This document shows positions 46,641 through 55,311 of a stretch of 64,000 bases of DNA, piece after piece. The position numbers and the translations under genes were made by a program. The notes under the pieces are model-generated. The model had not been told where the DNA came from, made no database searches, and saw only the letters and a list, made by a program, of their open reading frames with translations. Each line of letters opens with the position of its first letter. The first letter of the stretch is position 1. Source of the DNA: PSRI01 sp041484195 (GTDB lineage: Bacteria > Bacteroidota > Bacteroidia > Chitinophagales > Chitinophagaceae); the NCBI GenBank assembly GCA_041484195.1, contig JBGPHC010000002.1, positions 1 through 64,000 of the forward strand, in the 5' to 3' direction.

Positions 46641-48179
46641 TCAAAACCAACCGCTTTTTTTAGAACTTCTACCGCCAAGCCCTAGTGCACCCAGCAAACT
46701 TCTTGTTATGACGCTGGCGGCTGTCCGTTCAACCTGGTGGGCCGCGGAACTGTCTAACACTTTTTCCAGCGTGGATTTTTCCTGTTTCGTTGCGGGCTTC
46801 ACTTCATTTGTGCCTTTCCTGGAAGCTTCTTCCAATTTATCAGTCAGGATTTCATAGGCGCTTTTGCTGTCAATGGTGTTGGCGTATTTTTTCACCAGTT
46901 TCGATTTTGCTACCAGCGCGTCTATTTCGGCATCGGAAAGAATATCCATCCTGGACCTCGGCGGAATCAGCATGGTATGCACCAGGGGAGTGGGAATTCC
47001 CTTTTCATTCAACAGGGTCACGAAGGCTTCCCCTATTCCCAGTTGGGTTATGAGTTCATCGACGTCATAGAATTTGGTTTCGGGATAATTTTCAGCCGCC
47101 TGCTTGATTGTTTTGCGGTCGGCGGCGGTAAATGCCCTCAGGGCGTGCTGTACTTTCAAGCCATGCTGGCTCAAAACGCTGGCAGGAATATCCTGTGGAT
47201 TTTGCGTACAGAAAAAAATACCTACGCCCTTTGACCTGATCAGTTTAATGACAGTCTCAATTTGCTGAAGCAGGGCGCTGGTTGCCTCCTGGAAAAGCAG
47301 GTGGGCTTCGTCAATGAACATGACCAGCTTGGGTTTGTCCGCATCGCCCTCCTCAGGTAAAGTGGCATATAATTCAGCCAAAAGACTGAGCATGAAGGTG
47401 GAAAATAATTTGGGCCGGTTCTGCATGTCGGTCACGCGCAATATGTTGATCATTCCCTTACCGTTATCCGCGACCTTCATAAGATCATTCACTTCGAAGG
47501 AAGGTTCTCCGAAAAAATTATCCGCACCCTGTTGTTGCAGTTCAACCACTTTGCGCAAAATGGTGCCGGTGCTGGTGGTCGCGACCTTACCATAGGACTT
47601 TTCAATTTCAGATTTTCCTTCGTCGCTGACATACTGAAGCACTTTGATAAAATCCTTCAGGTCGAGCAATGGTAATTTATTGTCATCGCAATACTTGAAG
47701 ATCATGGATACCAGGCCCTGTTGAGTATCATTCAACTCGAGCATCTTTGAGAGCAGTATGGGACCAAATTCACTAACGGTAGCACGAAGACGAACTCCCT
47801 TTTCGTTGCTGAGGCTCATCAATTCCGCGGCATAGGCAAGAGGCTCATATTTTATGTCCATCTTGCTGCATCTTTCTGTGATCTTGTCATTGACCACTCC
47901 CGCCGCCGCGATGCCGCTTAGGTCTCCTTTGATATCCATCACCATCACGGGCACGCTGGCATTGCTGAGCCCTTCAGAAATTACCTGCAGGGTCTTGGTC
48001 TTTCCCGTTCCTGTGGCGCCGGCAATCAATCCATGCCGGTTCATCGTTTTCAACGGCAGCCTTACAATTGAGTCAGGAATCAATTCACCTCCAAACATGG
48101 CGGCCCCTATTTGAAAACTTTCACCCTTGAAATCGTATCCTGACCTGATTAGTTCTACAAATTCTTTTTTGTCGGGCAT
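46641..48179 (-). CDS. DUF853/YjgR-type P-loop ATPase (HerA-like)
   Basis: A 512-residue ATPase. The Walker A loop is GATGTGKTKT (about 53-62), DIKGDLSGIAA is the next strand, and MFIDEAHLLFQEA is Walker B (about 283-295). HerA/DUF853 ATPases form hexamers and move DNA or act as regulators; YjgR-like proteins have no firm role. The start at 48179 (MPDKKEF) is preferred to a longer frame up to 48257. Residues from about 440 to the end are basic and low-complexity. It lies just downstream of the GroES-like gene on the same strand. Confidence 0.85.
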   Translation of the reverse strand: MPDKKEFVELIRSGYDFKGESFQIGAAMFGGELIPDSIVRLPLKTMNRHGLIAGATGTGKTKTLQVISEGLSNASVPVMVMDIKGDLSGIAAAGVVNDKITERCSKMDIKYEPLAYAAELMSLSNEKGVRLRATVSEFGPILLSKMLELNDTQQGLVSMIFKYCDDNKLPLLDLKDFIKVLQYVSDEGKSEIEKSYGKVATTSTGTILRKVVELQQQGADNFFGEPSFEVNDLMKVADNGKGMINILRVTDMQNRPKLFSTFMLSLLAELYATLPEEGDADKPKLVMFIDEAHLLFQEATSALLQQIETVIKLIRSKGVGIFFCTQNPQDIPASVLSQHGLKVQHALRAFTAADRKTIKQAAENYPETKFYDVDELITQLGIGEAFVTLLNEKGIPTPLVHTMLIPPRSRMDILSDAEIDALVAKSKLVKKYANTIDSKSAYEILTDKLEEASRKGTNEVKPATKQEKSTLEKVLDSSAAHQVERTAASVITRSLLGALGLGGRSSKKSGWF

Positions 48180-48288
48180 GGTATGAGATTTCAGGCAAGT
48201 TAAATAAAAAGGCTTGTTGGCCGGATTTACATCACCCAAGAAAATGTGGCCCTTCAACCACCTTATTTCTAAAATAGATTCTTTGGAT

Positions 48289-48666
48289 TTAAAGAGGCTC
48301 CTCTCTTTCGAGCATTAGGATGGCGCTCTGCGGCACGATAAAATATTTGTCATTTTCGTACATCACTTCCGTGGCGCCACTCAACAGGAATATGGCAAGG
48401 TCGCCCTCCCTGGCCTGCAGGGGGAAATATTTCACTTGCTCGTCCTCACCCTTCCATTCTTCCCCTTCCACCGGCATGGGGATAGCATAACCGGGTCCCG
48501 TTTTTATAACATAACCCTGTTGTACTTTTTCCTTTTCCTGAACTCCTGGAGGGAGGTAGAGTCCGCTTTCAGTTTTTTCATTGGCCTGCAGCGGTTTGAT
48601 TAATACCCTGTCACCAATCACCACCAGTTTCTTGAACTTATTGTCTGTCGTCAGTCGCATAGTCAT
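48289..48666 (-). CDS. GroES-like co-chaperonin fold protein, no GroEL nearby
   Basis: A 125-residue protein with the GroES fold: VVIGDRVLIKP (15-25), ESGLYLPPGVQEKEKVQQGYV (37-57), then a C-terminal strand set ending YFIVPQSAIL. GroES is about 95 residues; this one has an inserted acidic stretch (VEGEEWKGEDEQV) between the roof-loop region and the final strands. The mobile loop that binds GroEL seems shortened. It is therefore a GroES-like paralogue rather than the housekeeping partner. The chosen start is ATG 48666 (a second at 48660 adds no difference). It precedes the DUF853 ATPase on the same strand. Confidence 0.75.
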   Translation of the reverse strand: MTMRLTTDNKFKKLVVIGDRVLIKPLQANEKTESGLYLPPGVQEKEKVQQGYVIKTGPGYAIPMPVEGEEWKGEDEQVKYFPLQAREGDLAIFLLSGATEVMYENDKYFIVPQSAILMLEREEPL

Positions 48667-48916
48667 TCCATTGAAATGCAAAGTTAATTGTTGAAGTGAT
48701 ATCAGGTTTATAGAAGCCAGTTCCAAGGCGTGGAGGCGCACCATCTTCGGTTATGCCCTACTGAGCCGGAAACCTGTGCAGCCTGCATTATTTACTGTAT
48801 CTTGTGCTTTCAACCCTGCCCGATACATTCCACCCTTTTAACAAAAATTTATTGAGAATTGGTATCCCCTTGAAAACGAATTAATTTTATTTGTCAGTAA
48901 ATAAAAAATTCTCTGC

Positions 48917-49615
48917 ATGGAATCACATAAACCAAAAATTTTATTGTGCGAAGACGATCAGAATCTCGGCATGGTATTGAAGAATTACCTTGAGCTCAAT
49001 GAATATGAAGTAGTCCTGGAAAGAGATGGGCGCCTGGGTTTGGCAGCCTTTCAAAGGGAAAAATTTGACCTTTGTCTCCTGGATGTCATGATGCCGCATA
49101 TGGATGGCTTCAAGCTGGCAGAAGAAATCCGCGATATCAATCCGGATGTTCCCCTGTTTTTCATTTCGGCGAAGACCATGAAAGAAGATATTATTCAGGG
49201 TTATAAACTGGGTGCTGACGACTATATCACAAAGCCATTTGACAGTGAAGTATTATTGCTCAAGATTAAAGCCATTCTCAAAAGAAATGATGAATTGAGC
49301 AAGGAGAGCGTGAATGTTGAATACGATCTTGGCAAATACCATTTCAATCCGAAGCTTAGGGAACTTATCATTGAAGGAAAGACCCAGACACTCTCGCCGA
49401 AGGAAAACGAATTGCTGAAGATGTTATCCGAATATAAGAATGACCTGCTCCCAAGGGAAATAGCACTGAAGAGAATCTGGGGCAGCGACACCTATTTCAA
49501 CGGCCGGAGTATGGATGTTTACATTGCTAAATTGAGAAAATACCTGAAAGAAGATCCTACGATAGAAATTGTGAATATACATGGTAATGGATTCAGGCTG
49601 GTAGTGCCTTCCTGA
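48917..49615 (+). CDS. Response regulator, OmpR/PhoB-type, no histidine kinase adjacent
   Basis: A 232-residue two-domain regulator. The receiver has the acidic pair (C-E-D-D, 11-14), the phosphoryl site D56 in CLLDVMMPHMD, the conserved S/T-A (ISAKTM) and K106 in DDYITKPFD. The effector is a winged-helix DNA-binding domain (about 130-230) with LLPREIALKRIWG and SMDVYIAKLRKYL. In Bacteroidota this form resembles the RprY type. No sensor kinase lies within several kilobases, so the partner must be elsewhere. A terminator follows 20 bases after the stop. Confidence 0.92.
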   Translation: MESHKPKILLCEDDQNLGMVLKNYLELNEYEVVLERDGRLGLAAFQREKFDLCLLDVMMPHMDGFKLAEEIRDINPDVPLFFISAKTMKEDIIQGYKLGADDYITKPFDSEVLLLKIKAILKRNDELSKESVNVEYDLGKYHFNPKLRELIIEGKTQTLSPKENELLKMLSEYKNDLLPREIALKRIWGSDTYFNGRSMDVYIAKLRKYLKEDPTIEIVNIHGNGFRLVVPS

Positions 49616-49634
49616 TCATTCCACTTTATTTTGG

Positions 49635-49664
49635 GCCGATGCCTTCGATGGCATTGGCTTTTTT
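49635..49664 (+). terminator. Intrinsic terminator after the response regulator
   Basis: GCCGATGCC (49635-49643) pairs with GGCATTGGC (49650-49658), nine pairs with one G-T, around loop TTCGAT, followed by six T (49659-49664). Confidence 0.8.
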
Positions 49665-49722
49665 ATTGAACATGTGTAATAAAAGAAAACCGGAATTTGA
49701 TATCAAACCGGATGCGCGCCCA

Positions 49723-50754
49723 TTAAAAGAGAATATTTTCGCCAGGTTTGCCTGGGAAGGATTTTCCCAAATGTTCATAGGCCTTATGAGTAACTTCCCT
49801 TCCCCGGGGCGTTCTCTTAATGAATCCTTCCTGTATCAGAAATGGTTCATATACTTCTTCCAGTGTGCCGGGTTCTTCAGAAACGGCGGTGGCGATGGTA
49901 GAGATACCTACTGGCCCACCCCTGAACTTTTCAATAATGGTCAGTAGGATTCGGTTATCCATTTCATCGAGTCCATGTTCATCTACATTCAGTGCTTTCA
50001 AAGCATGCTGGGTTATACCGATGTCTATCCGGTTGTCATTTAGTACCTGTGCAAAATCACGCACCCGCCTCAGCAATGCATTTGCCACACGCGGTGTTCC
50101 CCGGCTCCTTCTTGCGATTTCCTGCATGGCTTCGGGTGAGATTTCGGCTCCAAGGATGCCTGAAGACCTTGAGACAATTTTTTTTAGGGTATCAACGTCG
50201 TAATATTCAAGTCTTGATTTGATGGCAAACCTGGACAAGAGCGGGGCCGTGAGAAGTCCGCTCCTTGTGGTGGCTCCAACCAGCGTAAATGGATTGAGGT
50301 TTATCTGGATGCTGCGTGCATTCGGTCCCGTGTCGATCATGATGTCGATCCGATAGTCCTCCATTGCAGCATATAAATATTCCTCTACTACCGAACTGAG
50401 TCTATGGATTTCATCGATGAACAATACGTCATGAGGTTGGAGGTTAGTCAATAAGCCTGCAAGATCCGCGGGCTTTTCTATTACGGGCCCTGATGTTTCC
50501 CTAATATTCACTCCCAGTTCGTTGGCAACAATGCGCGAGAGTGTGGTCTTTCCCAGGCCCGGAGGGCCATGAAACAGAATATGGTCCAGGGCTTCTCCCC
50601 GCTGCCTGGCCGCCCTGATGAAAATTTTTAGATTCTCAATCACTTTTGACTGTCCTGCAAATTCGGCAATATCCCTCGGGCGAATATTATTTTCGAATTC
50701 CCTTTCCGCCGCGCTCAGCGATTCTTTGTCAGTATTTAAGTTTGGGTTAAGCAT
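49723..50754 (-). CDS. ruvB: Holliday junction DNA helicase RuvB
   Basis: A 343-residue AAA+ motor that drives branch migration with RuvA. Walker A is GPPGLGKTTL (about 65-74), Walker B is VLFIDEIHRLS (about 113-123), and the sensor arginine region TRSGLLTAPLLSRF is present. The C-terminal winged helix has GGPVGISTIATAVSEE. Length and motifs are normal. It stands apart from ruvA and ruvC, which is common. It converges on the response regulator's terminator. Confidence 0.97.
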   Translation of the reverse strand: MLNPNLNTDKESLSAAEREFENNIRPRDIAEFAGQSKVIENLKIFIRAARQRGEALDHILFHGPPGLGKTTLSRIVANELGVNIRETSGPVIEKPADLAGLLTNLQPHDVLFIDEIHRLSSVVEEYLYAAMEDYRIDIMIDTGPNARSIQINLNPFTLVGATTRSGLLTAPLLSRFAIKSRLEYYDVDTLKKIVSRSSGILGAEISPEAMQEIARRSRGTPRVANALLRRVRDFAQVLNDNRIDIGITQHALKALNVDEHGLDEMDNRILLTIIEKFRGGPVGISTIATAVSEEPGTLEEVYEPFLIQEGFIKRTPRGREVTHKAYEHLGKSFPGKPGENILF

Positions 50755-50894
50755 GGTTTTATATCAACTTTGTAAAACTACGGAAAACTAGTCGAAGCAT
50801 TGATCCCTGCCGAGTCTGATTGAATCCGAACATCATTAATTGCAGCAGTTATCGAAAGATAGTGCTTGCATTGATTTAGATTGCATATAGCACC

Positions 50895-51614
50895 ATGAGA
50901 GTCCATTTTATACAACATGTCTTATTTGAAAGCCCCGGCAGCCTCCTGGATTTGGCCGGTGATCAAGAGCATGAAGTTACATTCACCCGCATTTTTGAAA
51001 TCCCTGTATTTCCATCTGTTGACGATATAGATTTGCTGGTGATTATGGGTGGCCCCATGTCGGTTTATGAGGAAGAAAAATATAGTTGGCTGAAAGATGA
51101 GAAATCTTTTATCAGGTCAGTGATCGAATCGGGGAAGAAAGTCCTGGGCATATGCCTGGGTTCTCAGTTGGTGGCCGAGGCCCTGGGCGCTAAAGTATAT
51201 CCAAACAAGGAAAAGGAAATAGGCTGGTGGCGGGTGAAGAAGATGGCAGTGGATACCATTTCCAAACAAAGAACTGGTATTGAGTTCCGCGTTACCAATG
51301 GCATGCCGGAGGAATTCACCAGTTTCCATTGGCATAGTGACACATTTGATATACCCGGGGGAGCCACACATTTGTTTTCCAGCCGCGGTTGCGCCAACCA
51401 GGGATTTTTGTATGGTTCAAAAATAGCCGCCTTACAATTTCACACAGAAATTACTGAAGAACTGCTGGTTGGCATGATAGAGAAAGGAAGGAGCGAACTG
51501 GTGGCAAAATCATTTGTTCAGTCTGAACAAGTCATCAGAACCAAAGCTTCAGTTTATCTGCCGGTACAGAGGCAGTACATGAAGACCTTTATTAAGAATT
51601 TCCAGGATTTATGA
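50895..51614 (+). CDS. Class I glutamine amidotransferase-like protein
   Basis: A 239-residue protein of the GATase1 fold. The nucleophile is C87 in GICLGSQL, with H183 and E185 in FHTEITEE, so the triad is complete. The oxyanion run MGGPMSVYEEEKY precedes it. It resembles the GuaA-type amidotransferase half, but a synthetase domain is absent. In many bacteria such stand-alone proteins act on small amides whose identity is unknown. It follows ruvB divergently and precedes an oxidoreductase on the same strand. Confidence 0.88.
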   Translation: MRVHFIQHVLFESPGSLLDLAGDQEHEVTFTRIFEIPVFPSVDDIDLLVIMGGPMSVYEEEKYSWLKDEKSFIRSVIESGKKVLGICLGSQLVAEALGAKVYPNKEKEIGWWRVKKMAVDTISKQRTGIEFRVTNGMPEEFTSFHWHSDTFDIPGGATHLFSSRGCANQGFLYGSKIAALQFHTEITEELLVGMIEKGRSELVAKSFVQSEQVIRTKASVYLPVQRQYMKTFIKNFQDL

Positions 51615-51756
51615 ATGAGATAGTGTTTTACTGGCTGTGGCTGGCTCAAAATCCTTAGATAGTTCTGGCAAATTCTTCAGAAGGCGGAAAAGATAAATAG
51701 GTGAGAGATGAACTGCAATTAGATTTCAATTGTTAATTTACCTAAAACTACATTTT

Positions 51757-52404
51757 ATGAAAGTGGGAATCATTGGCTCAGGCCCTGTGGGACGGGTTTT
51801 GGGAAGCGCATTTTTGGCAGAAGGATACGAGGTGCAACTAGGTACGCGCAATACTTCCAAAGAAGAAGTAGTGAAATGGAAAAAGGAAAATCTCAAGGGG
51901 CTTACAGGCAATTTTGCGGAAACCGCTCAATTTGGAGAAATATTGGTTCTGGCAACAAATGGAATAGGCACCGTGGATGCTATCCGATTGGCAGGCATTG
52001 AAAATTTCGCGGGTAAGGTAGTCATTGATACTACCAACCCAATTGCCGCTGCTCCTCCCGAAAATGGTGTATTAAAGTTCTTCACGAATCTGGATGAGTC
52101 CCTGATGGAACGGATCCAGAAGCTTATGCCAACAGCACAAATGGTAAAAGCCTTCAATAGCGTGGGAAATGCTCAAATGTATAAGCCCCGGTTCAAAACG
52201 GGCAAACCAACCATGTTCATCTGCGGGAACAATGATGCAGCCAGGAAAAAAGTGACGGAGATCCTTACTGCATTTGGTTGGGATACTGAAGATATGGGCA
52301 AGGCAGAGGCTGCACGCGCCATCGAACCGCTTTGTATGTTATGGTGCATCCCGGGATTTTTGAGAAATGAATGGACGCATGCTTTTAAATTGCTGAAATC
52401 ATAA
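51757..52404 (+). CDS. NADP oxidoreductase, F420-dependent-type Rossmann protein
   Basis: A 215-residue protein beginning MKVGIIGSGPVGRVLGSAF, a dinucleotide-binding loop. The run VVIDTTNPIAAAPPENGV follows, as in F420:NADP oxidoreductase-like proteins. F420 itself is not usual in Bacteroidota; members are often NADP-linked with unassigned substrates. The ATG at 51757 is used; an upstream frame start at 51730 is unlikely. No cofactor synthesis gene is near. It is between the amidotransferase and a small helical protein on the same strand. Confidence 0.85.
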   Translation: MKVGIIGSGPVGRVLGSAFLAEGYEVQLGTRNTSKEEVVKWKKENLKGLTGNFAETAQFGEILVLATNGIGTVDAIRLAGIENFAGKVVIDTTNPIAAAPPENGVLKFFTNLDESLMERIQKLMPTAQMVKAFNSVGNAQMYKPRFKTGKPTMFICGNNDAARKKVTEILTAFGWDTEDMGKAEAARAIEPLCMLWCIPGFLRNEWTHAFKLLKS

Positions 52405-52462
52405 ATGAATTTCTGCGGCGAGATTTCTATTTCAACTACAACTGAATCTGAAATGGTTGGCC

Positions 52463-52747
52463 ATGAAACAAGAGATTTTTATCAATTCCCTGTCAGGCAA
52501 TACTCCTCCTGAAAGCAGTTCCGCTTATCTCAGGTCTCTGTGGTTTGATGCACATGGCGACTGGAATAAAGCCCATGAAATCATTCAGGACATAGATGAC
52601 AAGGAAGCGTCCTGGGTGCATGCCTACCTTCATCGTAAAGAAGGCGACTTGGAGAATGCTGCCTATTGGTATGCGCTTGCCGGTAAGAAGATGCCGGATG
52701 TTTCACTGGACCTGGAGTGGCGCGACCTCGTGAACGCTTTCACATAA
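52463..52747 (+). CDS. Small TPR-like helical protein of unknown function
   Basis: A 94-residue protein (ATG 52463). It is helical and shows paired, TPR-like units: W-x-A-H-E-I (NKAHEIIQD), then W-V-H-A-Y-L-H (about 48-54) and a repeat of the A-Y-W-Y-A pattern (AAYWYALAGKK). These repeats, DWNKA then GDLENAAYW, look like two helix-turn-helix repeats. There is no signal peptide. I do not recognise a named family. It follows the oxidoreductase by 58 bases on the same strand. Confidence 0.75.
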   Translation: MKQEIFINSLSGNTPPESSSAYLRSLWFDAHGDWNKAHEIIQDIDDKEASWVHAYLHRKEGDLENAAYWYALAGKKMPDVSLDLEWRDLVNAFT

Positions 52748-52814
52748 AAATCCTGATTCCGGAAAAAACTAACATGATCCCGGCGCATTTAGAGTCATCT
52801 CCCAATTACCCTCA

Positions 52815-54068
52815 TTATTTTTCTCTTACACTCACGGCGATCCTCCTGTCTTTTATTCGCTCTTCGTCCGGAGCTGTGGCATCGGCCTTTGCGAACAAGG
52901 AACCATAGCCTTCGGCGCCCACCAACTGATTCGAATTGGCTCCTGCGGCTTTGATGGCGGCAAGAGTTGCATCTGCCCGTTCCTGTGACAATTTTTGATT
53001 TCTGTCCGAGTCGCCTGATTTATCGGTATAGCCGCCGATCTTTATTTTCACCTTGGGAAAGGCCTTCAATATAGCTGCTATATTCCTGACCTGTTTCTGA
53101 CTTCCTGTTGTAATCGTTGCACTGCCTGTTTCAAAATTCAGATCATCAAAATCAAACCAAACATCTTTACCGGCTTTAGCGTTGGGATCATTCAGGAAAT
53201 TGACCAACTGGTCTTCAACTCCGCCCTTATATGCATTCAGTTCGGTACCGTCGGGCAATTTCACCTTTGTTGATTCCCTCGTCCCGGCAGCAGCATTGGC
53301 GGAAGGAGCCACATTGGTTGACGTGTCTGACATTGGCACTGTTTCAACCTTATTCCCTCCGCATCCCCTGATCAGGTATAGAATGAATGCAATTGCCAGG
53401 ATGATGAGCAGGACAGGCAACAACCATTTCATTTTCGGTCCCAGTTTTGCAGCCTGTTCACCTGCAGAGCCAATCATTTTTCCTCCGGCATCCGCCACCA
53501 TGGAGCTCAACTTCGAGCCTATTTCTCCGAGGCTCCCCAGTCCCAGCGCTCCTGCAATATTGAACCCTGATGGAATGGCCTTCAGGATAGAATCTTTTTG
53601 GGTAGCCAGGAAAGAACCAACGCCTGCAACTCCCAGTCCGTTGTCGCTTGCATATTTTCCGACAGCCCCCATTGCCGCGGGGGCCGCAAGGTTCACCAAT
53701 GACGCTGCAGAAGTATTCTTAATTCCTCCATAATTCGCGATCAGGTTCGTAACACCGTTGAGTTTGTCGCCCAATAAACCTCTGGCCAAATTAATCGATG
53801 GACTGCTGCCACCGCTCCCCTGGCTGCCCAGAAGGCCTCCCAGGTTTGAGAGTACCCCCGACCCGAGTGCCTGTTTCGCCATATTCAGAATTTCAGACGC
53901 TCCATCGCTGCTCCCGGCCTTTTGTAATAATCCGGTTAACACTGCAGGAATGGTTGCCCCAAGGGATTTTTGAATTCCTCCTTCAGATTCGCCGAACTGA
54001 GAGGCGGCTTTGCGGACCAGCTCATTGTTGAAAAGGCCCTGCACAGTTTCAATGAGGTTGAATGCCAT
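52815..54068 (-). CDS. DUF937 and OmpA-domain membrane protein
   Basis: A 417-residue protein with an unusual layout. Residues 1-190 are DUF937-like and glycine/alanine-rich, with no signal peptide. A membrane helix lies at about 214-234 (KWLLPVLLIILAIAFILYL). After a T/N/A-rich linker, residues about 290-417 are an OmpA-like peptidoglycan-binding domain (WFDFDDLNFETGSA, KIGGYTDKSGD, DRNQKLSQERADATLAAI). So the OmpA part probably faces the periplasm and the DUF937 part the cytoplasm, an inner-membrane anchor for peptidoglycan. It is minus-strand, with an M23 peptidase upstream on the same strand. Confidence 0.88.
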   Translation of the reverse strand: MAFNLIETVQGLFNNELVRKAASQFGESEGGIQKSLGATIPAVLTGLLQKAGSSDGASEILNMAKQALGSGVLSNLGGLLGSQGSGGSSPSINLARGLLGDKLNGVTNLIANYGGIKNTSAASLVNLAAPAAMGAVGKYASDNGLGVAGVGSFLATQKDSILKAIPSGFNIAGALGLGSLGEIGSKLSSMVADAGGKMIGSAGEQAAKLGPKMKWLLPVLLIILAIAFILYLIRGCGGNKVETVPMSDTSTNVAPSANAAAGTRESTKVKLPDGTELNAYKGGVEDQLVNFLNDPNAKAGKDVWFDFDDLNFETGSATITTGSQKQVRNIAAILKAFPKVKIKIGGYTDKSGDSDRNQKLSQERADATLAAIKAAGANSNQLVGAEGYGSLFAKADATAPDEERIKDRRIAVSVREK

Positions 54069-54197
54069 AAGAGATGGTTTTAATGATGATGAATGATTAT
54101 TTCGCGGATAGGGCTAGTAGGAGAATAGTAAAAGCTATAAAAAAAACCGCCAAATAGCAAGAATTGTTTAGGTGAACCAGGGTTTATTCTTGTCATT

Positions 54198-54896
54198 TCA
54201 AACATACTGCATCATCTGCAGTATGAGATCCGGATCAGGTGAATTGGCCAGCCATTTTTCCTTTTCGGAAAATCTTGCCACACCAGGATAGTCTCCGCGA
54301 TGCATTCCAATTTCCAGGATTACCTGGAAATGTAAGTGTGGAGGCCAATGACCATTCTCCTCCGCGAGCCCAAAATGAGCTATTTCCTGCCCAATGGAAA
54401 CATAGTTGCCGGGAACAAGCCGACTGATATCCTGCAAACTCAAATGACCATACAGAGTATAGAATGGGAATCCATCCAGTTGGTGCAATATTATCATCGT
54501 GGCTCCGTAATCCCCAAGCCGGTCGTTGAATGCCATGCTATGCACCATGCCTCCCATGAATGCGAATACTGGCGTTCCGGCCTCACCCCAGATATCAATT
54601 CCCAAATGAATCCGCCGAGGTTCCTCACCTGGCCCTTCATCAAACAGCTCACTGCGGCTATATAGTATCCTGTTTTCAGCGTAACCTCCAATTCCAAATT
54701 TCGCGTTTGCCTCACTCAGTTTATTTTCGAGCCATCGCGCAAATTTTTCGGTATCGGAAAAGATGGCGGCTGACAATTCCCTGTTATTTTCTGAAAAATC
54801 TAGCCGGATCAGCTTTTCATTCAAAGGATCAAATTTCAAAACGGGATGAAAAAAATACTGGTGCCTGCGGGCAATATTTTCAAATAATGTGGACAT
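54198..54896 (-). CDS. M23-family peptidase
   Basis: A 232-residue protein with the LytM metal site: H97 and D101 in HLGIDIWG, and H151 (YGHLS) plus H187/H189 in HLHFQ, so the four expected ligands are there. These enzymes cut peptide crosslinks in peptidoglycan. There is no signal peptide, which is odd for a cell-wall enzyme; the N-terminal 90 residues are soluble and charged. It could act in the cytoplasm on other substrates or be exported otherwise. It is 129 bases upstream of the OmpA/DUF937 gene on the same strand. Confidence 0.88.
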   Translation of the reverse strand: MSTLFENIARRHQYFFHPVLKFDPLNEKLIRLDFSENNRELSAAIFSDTEKFARWLENKLSEANAKFGIGGYAENRILYSRSELFDEGPGEEPRRIHLGIDIWGEAGTPVFAFMGGMVHSMAFNDRLGDYGATMIILHQLDGFPFYTLYGHLSLQDISRLVPGNYVSIGQEIAHFGLAEENGHWPPHLHFQVILEIGMHRGDYPGVARFSEKEKWLANSPDPDLILQMMQYV

Positions 54897-55311
54897 CTTT
54901 CAAAATTAGTGATTCATCCAGTGATCCGCTGATTCCAATGCCATGTCGCAGGATCTCGCCCTTATTGAGTGAAGAAGCTAATTCACAAGTGATATCATCG
55001 AAATATTTTTAAGTATTGCAAAAAGGGACAGCAGATTTTCCTGATCCATGCAGCGCAGCATTCTATGCAATCAGCGAAAATTAGCAGGGTTCGTGTCGCA
55101 TTATTCCACCAACTTAGGATGATTTCCGAAAAGTGGCCATCAGGAAAAATCTTAGATTATGCCATACCGTAAATTTCCACAGTAAGCCCCTAACTATCAA
55201 CGAATGCTGAATTTATGAATGAAATGGGTCGGCTTTAACATTTTGCAGGAAATATATAATATTCCCGAACGTTATTTTCCAATTCCATCTATCATTTAAA
55301 AACAGAATCGC
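54897..55311. other. Intergenic stretch without genes
   Basis: About 415 bases between divergent genes, A/T-rich. I see no family-like reading frame, tRNA or terminator. Repeated ATTA/TAAT blocks near 55250 could be a promoter region, but nothing firm can be supported. Confidence 0.5.

Noticed and set aside
54560..55012. Plus-strand frame opposite the M23 peptidase gene
   Set aside because: It lies mostly antisense to the peptidase, with composition unlike a protein; the rest falls in the empty stretch.
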